From contig JAILIB010000020.1 of the NCBI GenBank assembly GCA_024695505.1, positions 1-45,063 of the forward strand: a DNA stretch of 45,063 bases. The letters run 5' to 3'. The position numbers and the translations under genes were made by a program. This DNA is from Saccharofermentans sp. Lineage in GTDB: Bacteria; Bacillota; Clostridia; Saccharofermentanales; Saccharofermentanaceae. Shown here piece after piece: positions 1-7,943 of the stretch (position 1 is its first letter; every line of letters begins with the position of its first letter). Under the pieces are notes generated by a model, which was given only the letters and a program-made list of their open reading frames with translations, was not told the DNA's origin and searched no databases.

Positions 1-1084
1 TTCCGAAGGTTGCATTGATGGAAGCCTCAGTTATCTCAGGCGAGATGATCTCTGCTTCGACCATAACGGTTCCGACGTAGTTTCTGGAATCGAGCATAGC
101 CTTGACCTTTTCGGTCGTGGCAGGGATGTTGATGTTGTATCCCTTTTTCTCAGGAATGATCGTAAATGCACGGCTGTCTACGTCAAAAGTGCTGATGGAC
201 GCGTTTACAGGCTCGAGGTGGAACTTCTCCAAAAGTTCCTTAACAGTCTCCTCAACGCCCTCGTGCTTGACGGTATAAGCCGTCCTGTACTCTTTCGGAT
301 CTACCGTGAGAGCCTGAACGCCGTTGAAATATTCGGTAAGAGTGGAGTTGTCTTCTCCGCCCTTAAGCCTGTAAAGCGAATATGCTTCGTTGATGACGTC
401 GTCAGTGTTGTATTCAAAAGAAACGTTTGAGAAATCGAGATCGTATTCCTTGCCGTCGAGTGAGAGCGCTATGGCAACCTTCTCGGGTGATTTGGGCTGC
501 GCTGCAACGACGGCAGCTCTCGCCTGCTCCTTGGTCATGCCGCCGACGTCGATACCGTCGATAATGGTGCCCTTGAAGAATTTGTCCGTGGAAATGTATG
601 CAAGCGCATCCTCTACAAACAGATTGGCGGTGCTTCCGTCAGCCATGCTGGCAACAATGGTCTCCTTGAAATATCCCGTCTTTACGAGATACCACAGATA
701 AAATGTAGCGCATGCGGCAACGATTACGACAGGCATCATGATCAGGATGGCCAGAGGGGTCCTGGGCTTGCCCGAACGTGTCCTCGATCTGGCTTCAGCC
801 TGCTTTGCCTTTTGCTTCTGCTGGGCCTGCTTTGTCTTTTGCTGCTGGCGTTTTTTGCTGGTTACACCCAGCATGCTGTAATCGAAATCATCGTGTGTGG
901 AGACGGGTTTTTCATTCTTCTGAGCGGGAACCGAAAGCTTTGAAGAACTTTTACCTGTCTTTTCGGGAAGCGAAAGTTTAGCCGACGTGTCCTTTTTGAC
1001 ACTCAGCTGCTTTTCCGTACTCTTCTGTCCCTTGTCAGAGCGCTTGTTTCCTGCGCCTGAATTGCGGGCATCGACTTTCTTCAT
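1..1084 (-). CDS. VanW/PG-binding-domain membrane protein, 3' part missing
   Basis: This reading frame is open from an ATG at 1084 to the left edge, giving 361 codons without a stop. The first 110 residues are a Lys/Gln/Ser-rich, presumably cytoplasmic tail with a Gln-Lys run at about 80-98. One membrane segment follows at about 110-133, then an extracellular region. Just after the membrane segment comes the phrase GTIIDGIDVGGMTKEQA, typical of the putative peptidoglycan-binding domain (PG_binding_4) that precedes VanW domains in YoaR-like proteins of Clostridia. The VanW domain itself would lie beyond the edge. The family is cell-surface and its biochemical role is poorly defined. It is divergent from the HAD gene. 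The ribosome binding site is weak: the run AAGGGGACC lies 5-13 bases upstream. The family assignment is by motif and architecture only. Confidence 0.75.
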   Translation of the reverse strand, partial: MKKVDARNSGAGNKRSDKGQKSTEKQLSVKKDTSAKLSLPEKTGKSSSKLSVPAQKNEKPVSTHDDFDYSMLGVTSKKRQQQKTKQAQQKQKAKQAEARSRTRSGKPRTPLAILIMMPVVIVAACATFYLWYLVKTGYFKETIVASMADGSTANLFVEDALAYISTDKFFKGTIIDGIDVGGMTKEQARAAVVAAQPKSPEKVAIALSLDGKEYDLDFSNVSFEYNTDDVINEAYSLYRLKGGEDNSTLTEYFNGVQALTVDPKEYRTAYTVKHEGVEETVKELLEKFHLEPVNASISTFDVDSRAFTIIPEKKGYNINIPATTEKVKAMLDSRNYVGTVMVEAEIISPEITEASINATFG

Positions 1085-1144
1085 ATAAGGTCCCCTTTAG
1101 TTAATTACGCATATGTATATAGTCCCACCTCGTGGAACTCATTT

Positions 1145-1175
1145 ATTATATTATTCTAAAAGCAGAAAAAATCAA
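1145..1175 (-). promoter_or_regulatory. Putative promoter for the VanW-type gene
   Basis: On the minus strand TTGATT (1170-1175) is followed after 16 bases by TAATAT (1148-1153), which overlaps a TATAAT at 1145-1150 (spacer 19). The AT-rich stretch lies about 60 bases upstream of the ATG at 1084. A short hairpin (GTtCCAC-GAG-GTGGgAC, 1122-1138) lies in the inferred leader. The assignment rests on consensus match only. Confidence 0.45.
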
Positions 1176-1255
1176 TTTGGTAAAAATACCGCATATTTGC
1201 CCCACCGCTGATGTAAAATTGTTTATACTTCATCCACCAAACGGAGGAAATGCTG

Positions 1256-2092
1256 ATGATGACAGGATATAAGGCCGTTCTGGCAGCTGACATGGACTTT
1301 ACGCTCCTTCTGCCGGGGCAGGACGTACCGCCCGAAAACGTAAGAGCGGTAAAGCGTCTTCAGGAAAACGGCATTGCCTTCACCATAGCAACCGGCAGGT
1401 CATCCTATCTCGTCGGGAAGTTCTCGGAACGCCTCGGCATAGATATACCGATAATCACGAGCAACGGAGCGGCACTTTTCGATCCGGTTAACTTCAAAGA
1501 CGTCATTTCAATTGACTTTTCAGACTCCAAGCTCAGGTCCCTTTTAAAACTGATGACCGAAAACAAAGTCAATGCCTCGCTTTATTCCGTAACAGGCATA
1601 TATTTCACGAGCTGCTCGAACAGGCGCATCTTTTGCGAAAACTATAACAAGGATGTTGAGCCTTCCAAAAAGGCTCCTCTCTTTGATCTTGACGACGACT
1701 GCTGGAAAAGGGACAGCCTTCCCCCATTCAACAAGTTCCTGCTGATAGAACCTCCGGAAGATGTCGTCAAAGCGGTCGAAAACGATCCTGAACTTACGGT
1801 CATATCATCAGCACCCGCCTTTTACGACATAATGACCGCGAACATAACCAAAGGCAAGGCTTTGCTCGAACTTGCCGATTTCCTGGGCATCCCGAGAGAC
1901 AGGACATTCGCGATAGGAGATTCCGACAATGATCTTTCCATGATCGGGGACGCAAAGTACGGCATTGCGATGGGCAATGCTACGGACAGCTGCAAGAAGG
2001 CGGCCGCTTATATCACCACAAATTGCGACAGCCTCGGCTTTGCCAAGGCTGTCGATGAATACATTATTCCGTTGGTTAAGGAATTCAGTTAA
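1256..2092 (+). CDS. Cof-type HAD-IIB family phosphatase
   Basis: A 278-residue haloacid-dehalogenase-superfamily hydrolase, probably a soluble phosphatase acting on sugar phosphates or similar small metabolites. Motif I is AADMDFTLL with the nucleophile pair Asp12/Asp14 (Phe replaces the usual Gly after the second Asp). Motif II is the ITSNGA stretch, the motif III lysine is in NITKGKAL, and motif IV is GDSDNDLSMI near the C-terminus. The type IIB cap lies between motifs II and III. I chose the ATG at 1256 because GGAGG (1243-1247) is 8 bases upstream; the in-frame ATG at 1250 would leave only 2 bases. The gene converges on the phosphoglucomutase gene and the two coding regions overlap by 8 bases. 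The substrate cannot be told from sequence. Confidence 0.88.
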   Translation: MMTGYKAVLAADMDFTLLLPGQDVPPENVRAVKRLQENGIAFTIATGRSSYLVGKFSERLGIDIPIITSNGAALFDPVNFKDVISIDFSDSKLRSLLKLMTENKVNASLYSVTGIYFTSCSNRRIFCENYNKDVEPSKKAPLFDLDDDCWKRDSLPPFNKFLLIEPPEDVVKAVENDPELTVISSAPAFYDIMTANITKGKALLELADFLGIPRDRTFAIGDSDNDLSMIGDAKYGIAMGNATDSCKKAAAYITTNCDSLGFAKAVDEYIIPLVKEFS

Positions 2093-3869
2093 GCTTTGAC
2101 TTAACGTATCCTTCAACCTGTCCCCTGATCGTCTCGAAAGACTTTTCGGCATTTGCCTTATCGGAATCGTAAACGCCCATGTAGATCTTGAGCTTGGGCT
2201 CCGTTCCGGAAGGCCTTGCGCAGGCCCAGTCGATGCCCTTGTTGCCGCCCAGCTCATAAAGCAGAACGTTGGACTTGGGAAGCGTGATGTCAGAGACCTT
2301 GACGCCGTCATCGGTAAAGTCGTAACGCTTGGATGCCTTGTAGTCACGGACTGCAGTAACTGTAGCGCCGCCCAGAAGCTCCTTTGCTCCGGCAAGGTTC
2401 TTGCAGCCGTCGAGTTCTTTCCTCAGTTCAGCCATGCAGTTTCCGATCTTCTCGATGCCCTCTTTGCCTTCAAGAGTGCAGCTTATCGTCTGCTCGATCC
2501 CGTAGCCGTACTTCTCATAGAGGTGATCCAGTCTGTCAGCCAGGGTCTCACCCTTCTCGAAAGAAGCAGCCGCCATGTTGCAGATGAGCATTGCAGCGAC
2601 AACGGCATCTTTATCGCGGACATCAACGCCGGAGAGATAACCGTAGCTCTCTTCAAATCCGAACTGGAAGTGCTTGTCACCGAACTCGTCGTCCAGCTTG
2701 ATCCTCTCGCCGATGAACTTGAAGCCCGTAAGGGTCTCCTGAAGCTCAACGCCATAGTAATCGCAGATGTACTTTACGAGCTTGGAAGATACGATCGTCG
2801 TTACCGCAAAAGACTTATCGGGAAGCTTTCCGAGATTCTTCTTTGCATCAAGGATGTAATCCAGGAGCATAAGGCCCATCTGGTTGCCTGAGAAGCATTT
2901 ATACCTGACTTCGCCGTTCTCAACTACCTTTGCGGCAGCTCCGATACGGTCAGAGTCAGGGTCTGTTCCGAAGACCAGTGAAGCATCGGTCTTTTTCGCA
3001 AGTTCGATAGCCATTGAAAGAGCCTCGGGATTCTCAGGGTTAGGAAGGCTTACTGTCGGGAAATTGCCGTCGGGAAGTTCCTGTTCCTTAACGATATGGA
3101 TGTTCTTAAATCCGACCGCTTCGAGTATCCTTCTGACGGGCTTGTTGCCGGAACCGTGCAGCGGAGTGTAAACAATGCTCATGTCAGCCTGCTTGGCGAT
3201 GGCATCAGGATCGATAACGAGTTTGGTGAGCATCTTTGTGAATGCTTCATCAACCTCAGGGCCAAACGAAGTGACAAGTCCCTTGGCCTTGGCTTCCTCA
3301 ACATCCATAATCTTGATGGTCCTGATGTCCTTGATGGCCTCAATGTTGGCAAGGACCGCATCAGCCGCTTCAGGCGGAACCTGGCCGCCGTCTTCACCGT
3401 AGACCTTATATCCGTTGTACTTGGCAGGGTTGTGGGATGCGGTGATCATGACGCCTGCGAATGCCTTGAAATACCTTACCGAGTAAGAGAGCATCGGTAC
3501 CGGACGCAGCTCGTCGGAAAGCCTTGAGCTGATGCCGTATGCGGCAAGGGTTCCGGCCGTGATCGCAGCGAATTCGGGAGAGAAATTACGCGAGTCGTAT
3601 GAAATGACCACTCCGCGTGATACCGCCTCGGGACCGCATGAGATTATATACTGTGCAAGTCCCGCAGTAGCTTTTGCTACGGTATAAACGTTCATCCTGT
3701 TGGTTCCCGCGCCGAGTACGCCTCGAAGTCCCGCGGTACCAAACTCCAGATCCCTGTAGAATCTGTCCTCGATCTCTTTTGCGTCGCTTAAAGATGCAAG
3801 TTCTGCCTTTGTTGCTTCATCGAAAAACGGATCCGTTTTCCAAAACTCGTATTCTTCCATGTAGCCCAT
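2085..3869 (-). CDS. Phosphoglucomutase/phosphomannomutase (alpha-D-phosphohexomutase family)
   Basis: A 594-residue phosphohexomutase that interconverts hexose 6-phosphate and 1-phosphate and so feeds nucleotide-sugar synthesis. All four domain signatures are visible. They are the phosphoserine loop TASHNPAKYNGYK (Ser145), the metal loop GTDPDSDR, the sugar-binding loop GFEESYGYL and the phosphate-binding loop RPSGTEPKLKIY near the C-terminus. Length and motif spelling match the long Firmicutes PgcA-type enzymes rather than short GlmM. The ATG at 3869 has GGAGG 7 bases upstream (3877-3881). An upstream TTG at 3875 would leave almost no spacing. It starts 2 bases after the YfhO-type gene's stop, so the two are probably co-transcribed and perhaps translationally coupled. 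That supports a role in sugar supply for surface glycosylation. Glucose versus mannose preference is not resolvable. Confidence 0.93.
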   Translation of the reverse strand: MGYMEEYEFWKTDPFFDEATKAELASLSDAKEIEDRFYRDLEFGTAGLRGVLGAGTNRMNVYTVAKATAGLAQYIISCGPEAVSRGVVISYDSRNFSPEFAAITAGTLAAYGISSRLSDELRPVPMLSYSVRYFKAFAGVMITASHNPAKYNGYKVYGEDGGQVPPEAADAVLANIEAIKDIRTIKIMDVEEAKAKGLVTSFGPEVDEAFTKMLTKLVIDPDAIAKQADMSIVYTPLHGSGNKPVRRILEAVGFKNIHIVKEQELPDGNFPTVSLPNPENPEALSMAIELAKKTDASLVFGTDPDSDRIGAAAKVVENGEVRYKCFSGNQMGLMLLDYILDAKKNLGKLPDKSFAVTTIVSSKLVKYICDYYGVELQETLTGFKFIGERIKLDDEFGDKHFQFGFEESYGYLSGVDVRDKDAVVAAMLICNMAAASFEKGETLADRLDHLYEKYGYGIEQTISCTLEGKEGIEKIGNCMAELRKELDGCKNLAGAKELLGGATVTAVRDYKASKRYDFTDDGVKVSDITLPKSNVLLYELGGNKGIDWACARPSGTEPKLKIYMGVYDSDKANAEKSFETIRGQVEGYVKSKLN

Positions 3870-3871
3870 AA

Positions 3872-6862
3872 TCAATCCTCCGTGTTCTCTTCTGGTTTAA
3901 CCTCTGCGGGTTTGCTTACTTTACGGTTATTCAATACTTTTTTGTCGATAAATACAAATGCCGCAAGGCAGACGATGCCTGCGCATGAAGCCATTGCTCC
4001 TATCTTGAGTCCGGGCGGCGTAAAACTCAGTTCGACGGTGTGGGTTCCTTCCGGACAGCTGAAAGCCAGGAACGCATCCTGATACTTCGTGAGTTCTGCG
4101 GGATTGCCGTCAATTGTAAGCTTCCAGCCGTCCTCGGCAGGGATCGTCGTGATCACCATTTCGTTTTCCGCAAGGCCGTCCACCTTGAACTTTGCATATC
4201 CGTCCTCGAGAGTTTCCGTCTTGACCTTCGAAAGATCAACGGATCCTATCTGCCTCTCGAACGTTTCGTAATCAAAGTATCCGAATCTTATGTCGATGTA
4301 AGACCATTCGGATTCCTCTGAAAGGAAAGTCACGGTAATGTCCTCTCCCTGTGCAAACGAACCTATCCTGAAGATCTGCGAATAGAAGGTGTCGCTCTCA
4401 AATGAATTGACCATAACTCCGTTTACATATACAGACGTATCGCTCAGGATCCTCGCGGTCGAAAGATTGCAGTATATCTCGGAAGTCGTAGGCGCCTTGA
4501 TATGGTACTCGATCCTTATCGGAAGTTTCTCGTTCTGGCGGTAGATCGTCTTGTACTTGGAGGCGAGTTCCTTTGCGACGGACGCCTCAAAACCGATGGG
4601 GTCATCATACAGGACAGACGAGTTGCTCTTGCTTTCAGAGCTGCCGGAGCCGCCTTCGGAAGACTTGCTCTTCTCAGTCTCCGGCTGATCTCTCATAATG
4701 TCAGCACGGGTCCTGTAATCGTTCTTGTTGTAGCTGATGCCATTCGTGATCTCAGGTCCGGAAACCCCGTTCATCGTAATGAAGAAATCCTTCGTGAACT
4801 TTCCGGGGAACATCGATGCATACCACTCATTCTGGAAAGCGAAATAATTCTTTTCTTCAGCCGTTTTCTCAAGTTTGTAGAAATCAAAATCAGCCGCGGA
4901 AGCAGATGCCGCAAACGCAATGGGCAAAGTCTTTCCTGCCTTGTAGAAATCGAGTCCCGTCTTGAACGAATCAGATCCTGTCTTCTGATAGAAGGAGATC
5001 GGCCTCCTGCTCGCAACGCTTCCGATGGATAAGAACGCGTCGTTCGAAGGTATCACCTGATCGTAAGATACGGCGAAGTAATTGTAGTTTACCGGGTATC
5101 CGAGCTGCTTGAGGAAATGGTGCATCCTCTTATTCGAATTCGAATTGAAAAATGACATGCTGCGGAAATTGCCGTAGATCTGCTCACCCTCATCAACATA
5201 ATAAAGAGGATTGTAGTTTGTCACATGCTCAGTTTCAGCCCTCGCCGCACCGCTCTCATCGTTCTGGATACCTGCTCTGACGCCAAACTCTTCAAGGGCA
5301 TCAATGGCAGATATATATTCACGTGCATTTCCTGAAAAGCCCGTGAAGCTCTCGATACCTGCAGTAAGCATCGGGCCTGCGAAAACAAGTTCAAAACACA
5401 CAAATACCACGATCATGGGCGAAAGAAGCATCGGGATATCCTTTAGCTGTTCGTGCCAGTTTTTCACTCCATATCCGGCGATCAGTGCGCAATATGCAAT
5501 GATGAACGCAATATTGAAGATGAACATCTTGTCTTCGTTCTTGTATCTGCCCAGCGCATAAGTGATCAGAAGGCCTGCGCATACTATAACGGCAACACGA
5601 AGGATATCCTTGAACGGGATATCTTTCATGCGTTCGAGGACTTTGAGCGCGATTACCAGGAAGAGCGCCAGGAATACGAAAGCATGTCTGTGGAAGAACC
5701 AGTTCGGATCGTCAAACACCTGCCATGCCTTGTCAAAGTAGTAAAATCCCGTCGAGAGCAAAGCCCCGATGAGGCAAAGGATATGAATGACCTTTTCCCT
5801 GCCGTTGAAGGCCTTGCTCGTAACATAAAGAATGAGCAGGATGGTGACCATGAGACTGAGGAAAAAGAAAGGATAGTTTGCAGGAAGAACATCCATGAAA
5901 TCCCCGGGATCTCCCAAAAGGAACATTTCGATAAACGTCATGGGAGAGTACATTATCAGGTCCGGATCTGCAGATACCCTGGTCTTGTCGCTGTTCACTA
6001 TCGTGTCGATACCGACCGGAAGGATAAGGACCGCGGTGCACATTGCAGTAAACCCTGCCGTAAGGGCGTATCTGACCGCAGTTCCGACAGCCTCCCTGAT
6101 CTTTGTCTTCAGTTCGATCATCCTCACGATGAGATAGATAAAACTGTAGATACCGACCATGTAAGCTATGTAATAGTTGGAAACGAAAAGCAGAAGAAGC
6201 GTCACGATTATTCCGAGATAGCGCTTCTTTGTTATGAATCTTTCAACGAAATAGAGCAGCAGTGGCAAGAGCATGTAGCCGTCAAGCCACATGATCTGGA
6301 ATGCGAAAGCCTGCGCATAGAGTGAAAAAGCATAAACGATGCCCAAAAGGACCGGCCACTTCGTCTTTTTGTCCTCAGTCCTTGTACCGAGGAAGAGCGC
6401 CATGAAACCCGAAGCAAAGCTGAGTTTCAGTATTACCAGCAGAATGACCACCAGATCTATCTGTGAAGGCTCGAAAAGAAGGTAGATAAGGTTCAGCGGA
6501 CTCGCCATGTAGTAGCCGAAGGTACCCATGATGTTCTTGCCGAGGCCGAGCTGGAAAGAATAAGTGAGATTATTCAGCAGATGCTCAGAACCGCCGGAAA
6601 GGCCTACGATCCTTGCCCTGTTCAATGCAAGGAAAGGAGCGTACTGCGCCTTGAGGTCGCTTAATATGAACGAATACTGTCCTGTCGGATACTTATTGCA
6701 GATAACTGCGGTAAAGCAGTAGAGCAAAAGCGCAAATAAGAACGCGAGAAGCGGGCGGTAATCGGGATCTTTCCTTTCCCTGAGGGCAAGCTTAGGTTCC
6801 TTTGCCTTAGGGCGGGAAAAGGAAGACTTCTTTTCCTGTCCCAGCGAATCCAATTCCTTCAT
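3872..6862 (-). CDS. YfhO-family membrane glycosyltransferase (GT-C type)
   Basis: A 996-residue integral membrane protein. A short basic N-terminal tail leads into TM1. The first outer loop carries SDLKAQYAPFLALNRARI, the Asp-containing loop typical of YfhO proteins. About a dozen membrane segments follow to roughly residue 500. Then comes a large extracellular domain containing a Ser/Gly/Lys linker (SKSSEGGSGSSESKSNSS) and a beta-rich region with the C-terminal phrase GWKLTIDGNPAELTKY seen in the family. A last membrane helix and a charged tail end the protein. In Bacillus subtilis YfhO is genetically linked to the GtrB-like CsbB and is implicated in adding GlcNAc to lipoteichoic acid outside the membrane. 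Here a GtrB-type gene lies divergently next door, which supports the analogy. The ATG at 6862 has AGGAGG 6 bases upstream. Sugar and acceptor are inferred only. Confidence 0.85.
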   Translation of the reverse strand: MKELDSLGQEKKSSFSRPKAKEPKLALRERKDPDYRPLLAFLFALLLYCFTAVICNKYPTGQYSFILSDLKAQYAPFLALNRARIVGLSGGSEHLLNNLTYSFQLGLGKNIMGTFGYYMASPLNLIYLLFEPSQIDLVVILLVILKLSFASGFMALFLGTRTEDKKTKWPVLLGIVYAFSLYAQAFAFQIMWLDGYMLLPLLLYFVERFITKKRYLGIIVTLLLLFVSNYYIAYMVGIYSFIYLIVRMIELKTKIREAVGTAVRYALTAGFTAMCTAVLILPVGIDTIVNSDKTRVSADPDLIMYSPMTFIEMFLLGDPGDFMDVLPANYPFFFLSLMVTILLILYVTSKAFNGREKVIHILCLIGALLSTGFYYFDKAWQVFDDPNWFFHRHAFVFLALFLVIALKVLERMKDIPFKDILRVAVIVCAGLLITYALGRYKNEDKMFIFNIAFIIAYCALIAGYGVKNWHEQLKDIPMLLSPMIVVFVCFELVFAGPMLTAGIESFTGFSGNAREYISAIDALEEFGVRAGIQNDESGAARAETEHVTNYNPLYYVDEGEQIYGNFRSMSFFNSNSNKRMHHFLKQLGYPVNYNYFAVSYDQVIPSNDAFLSIGSVASRRPISFYQKTGSDSFKTGLDFYKAGKTLPIAFAASASAADFDFYKLEKTAEEKNYFAFQNEWYASMFPGKFTKDFFITMNGVSGPEITNGISYNKNDYRTRADIMRDQPETEKSKSSEGGSGSSESKSNSSVLYDDPIGFEASVAKELASKYKTIYRQNEKLPIRIEYHIKAPTTSEIYCNLSTARILSDTSVYVNGVMVNSFESDTFYSQIFRIGSFAQGEDITVTFLSEESEWSYIDIRFGYFDYETFERQIGSVDLSKVKTETLEDGYAKFKVDGLAENEMVITTIPAEDGWKLTIDGNPAELTKYQDAFLAFSCPEGTHTVELSFTPPGLKIGAMASCAGIVCLAAFVFIDKKVLNNRKVSKPAEVKPEENTED

Positions 6863-6926
6863 AGGGCCTCCTGACCTGTCGTTTGCGCTCGCACCCGACC
6901 AAATGTATCAATTAACGAACTTTTTG

Positions 6927-6956
6927 ATTATAATACATTTTATTAAGCCGTTCCAA
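6927..6956 (-). promoter_or_regulatory. Putative promoter for the yfhO-type/phosphohexomutase unit
   Basis: On the minus strand TTGGAA (6951-6956) and TATAAT (6927-6932) are separated by 18 bases, about 65 bases upstream of the ATG at 6862. The -10 core is a near-palindrome that also reads TATAAT on the plus strand (6929-6934), so it could serve the divergent glycosyltransferase, but I see no good plus-strand -35 box. Confidence 0.5.
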
Positions 6957-6989
6957 TTATACGGCCTCATGAAAGGCGGATATGACAGC

Positions 6990-7937
6990 ATGCTTGTAAG
7001 CCTGATAGTTCCCTGCTACAACGAGGAAGCAGTCCTCCCCATCCTTTACGACGCGCTCAAAGGCGTCAGGGAGTCCCTTAAGGATACCGATAAAGAATTC
7101 GAATTCATCTTCGTAAGCGACGGAAGCCGCGACAAGACCGAAGAGATCGTCAAAGGCTTTGCCGAGAACGATCCGGATGTCAAATATGTCTTTTTCTCAA
7201 GGAACTTCGGCAAGGAAGCCGCGATGTATGCCGGTATGCAGAAGGCAAAGGGCGACTATATCGCGATCATGGATGCCGACATGCAGGATCCGCCGGCTCT
7301 CATCCCGTCGATGATATCAGATCTCGATGCAGGAGAATGCGACATCGTAGCCGCCAGGCGCGTCACGCGCAAGGGCGAGCCGCCGATCAGGAGTTTTTTT
7401 GCAAGGTGTTTCTATAAGCTGATCAACAGTATGATCGATGTTGAGATCGCTGACGGCGCACGTGATTTCAGACTGATGAGAAGACAAGTGGTCGACGCCA
7501 TCTTAAGTCTGTCCGAGAGACAGCGCTTCTCCAAGGGTATTTTCGCCTGGGTCGGTTTCCGCACCAAGTGGATCGAGCACGAGAACGTCGAAAGGGCGGC
7601 AGGCGAGACAAAGTGGAGCTTCTGGAAGCTTTTCCGCTATGCGATCGACGGTATAGTAGCTTTCACAACGGCACCTTTGAGGCTTGCAACATACATGGGT
7701 TTCTTTTTCGCCATCGCAGGCTTTATCTATATGCTCTACTACTTCATCAAAGCGATAATCGGCAGGCTCTGGGATACCGGCGTCGCCGGCTACCCTTCAC
7801 TGCTCTGCTTCATCCTCTTCATCGGAGGACTCGTACTGATGGCATTGGGCATCATAGGTGAATATCTCGGCAGGACCTACATAGAGATAAAGGCCAGACC
7901 TATCTACATTTCCAAGGAAGAATCCGAAGAAAGATAA
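6990..7937 (+). CDS. GtrB/CsbB-type polyprenyl-phosphate glycosyltransferase (GT2)
   Basis: A 315-residue family 2 glycosyltransferase of the dolichol-phosphate-mannose-synthase/GtrB type. It is expected to transfer a sugar from a nucleotide sugar to undecaprenyl phosphate on the cytoplasmic face. The catalytic domain opens with VSLIVPCYNEE. It has SDGSRDKT, the DxD-containing DADMQDPP, and the acceptor-site region SERQRFSKGIFAWVGF. Two C-terminal membrane helices and a short basic tail follow, as in GtrB and CsbB. I prefer the ATG at 6990 because AAGGCGGA lies about 9 bases upstream and the family's conserved N-terminus begins there. ATGs at 6903 and 6969 are in frame but would add a non-conserved extension. 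It sits divergently beside the YfhO-type gene and ends 6 bases before the paralog array, which is read toward it. The sugar is unknown. Confidence 0.9.
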   Translation: MLVSLIVPCYNEEAVLPILYDALKGVRESLKDTDKEFEFIFVSDGSRDKTEEIVKGFAENDPDVKYVFFSRNFGKEAAMYAGMQKAKGDYIAIMDADMQDPPALIPSMISDLDAGECDIVAARRVTRKGEPPIRSFFARCFYKLINSMIDVEIADGARDFRLMRRQVVDAILSLSERQRFSKGIFAWVGFRTKWIEHENVERAAGETKWSFWKLFRYAIDGIVAFTTAPLRLATYMGFFFAIAGFIYMLYYFIKAIIGRLWDTGVAGYPSLLCFILFIGGLVLMALGIIGEYLGRTYIEIKARPIYISKEESEER

Positions 7938-7943
7938 GCCTGA

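Noticed and set aside
5453..6325. A 290-codon plus-strand open frame
   Set aside because: It is fully antisense to the YfhO-type gene, its protein is charged with no recognisable motif, and no ribosome binding site supports it.
6903..6989. An upstream ATG giving a 29-residue N-terminal extension of the GtrB-type protein
   Set aside because: The extension is unconserved and overlaps the promoter region. The ATG at 6990 has a proper ribosome binding site and starts at the family N-terminus.
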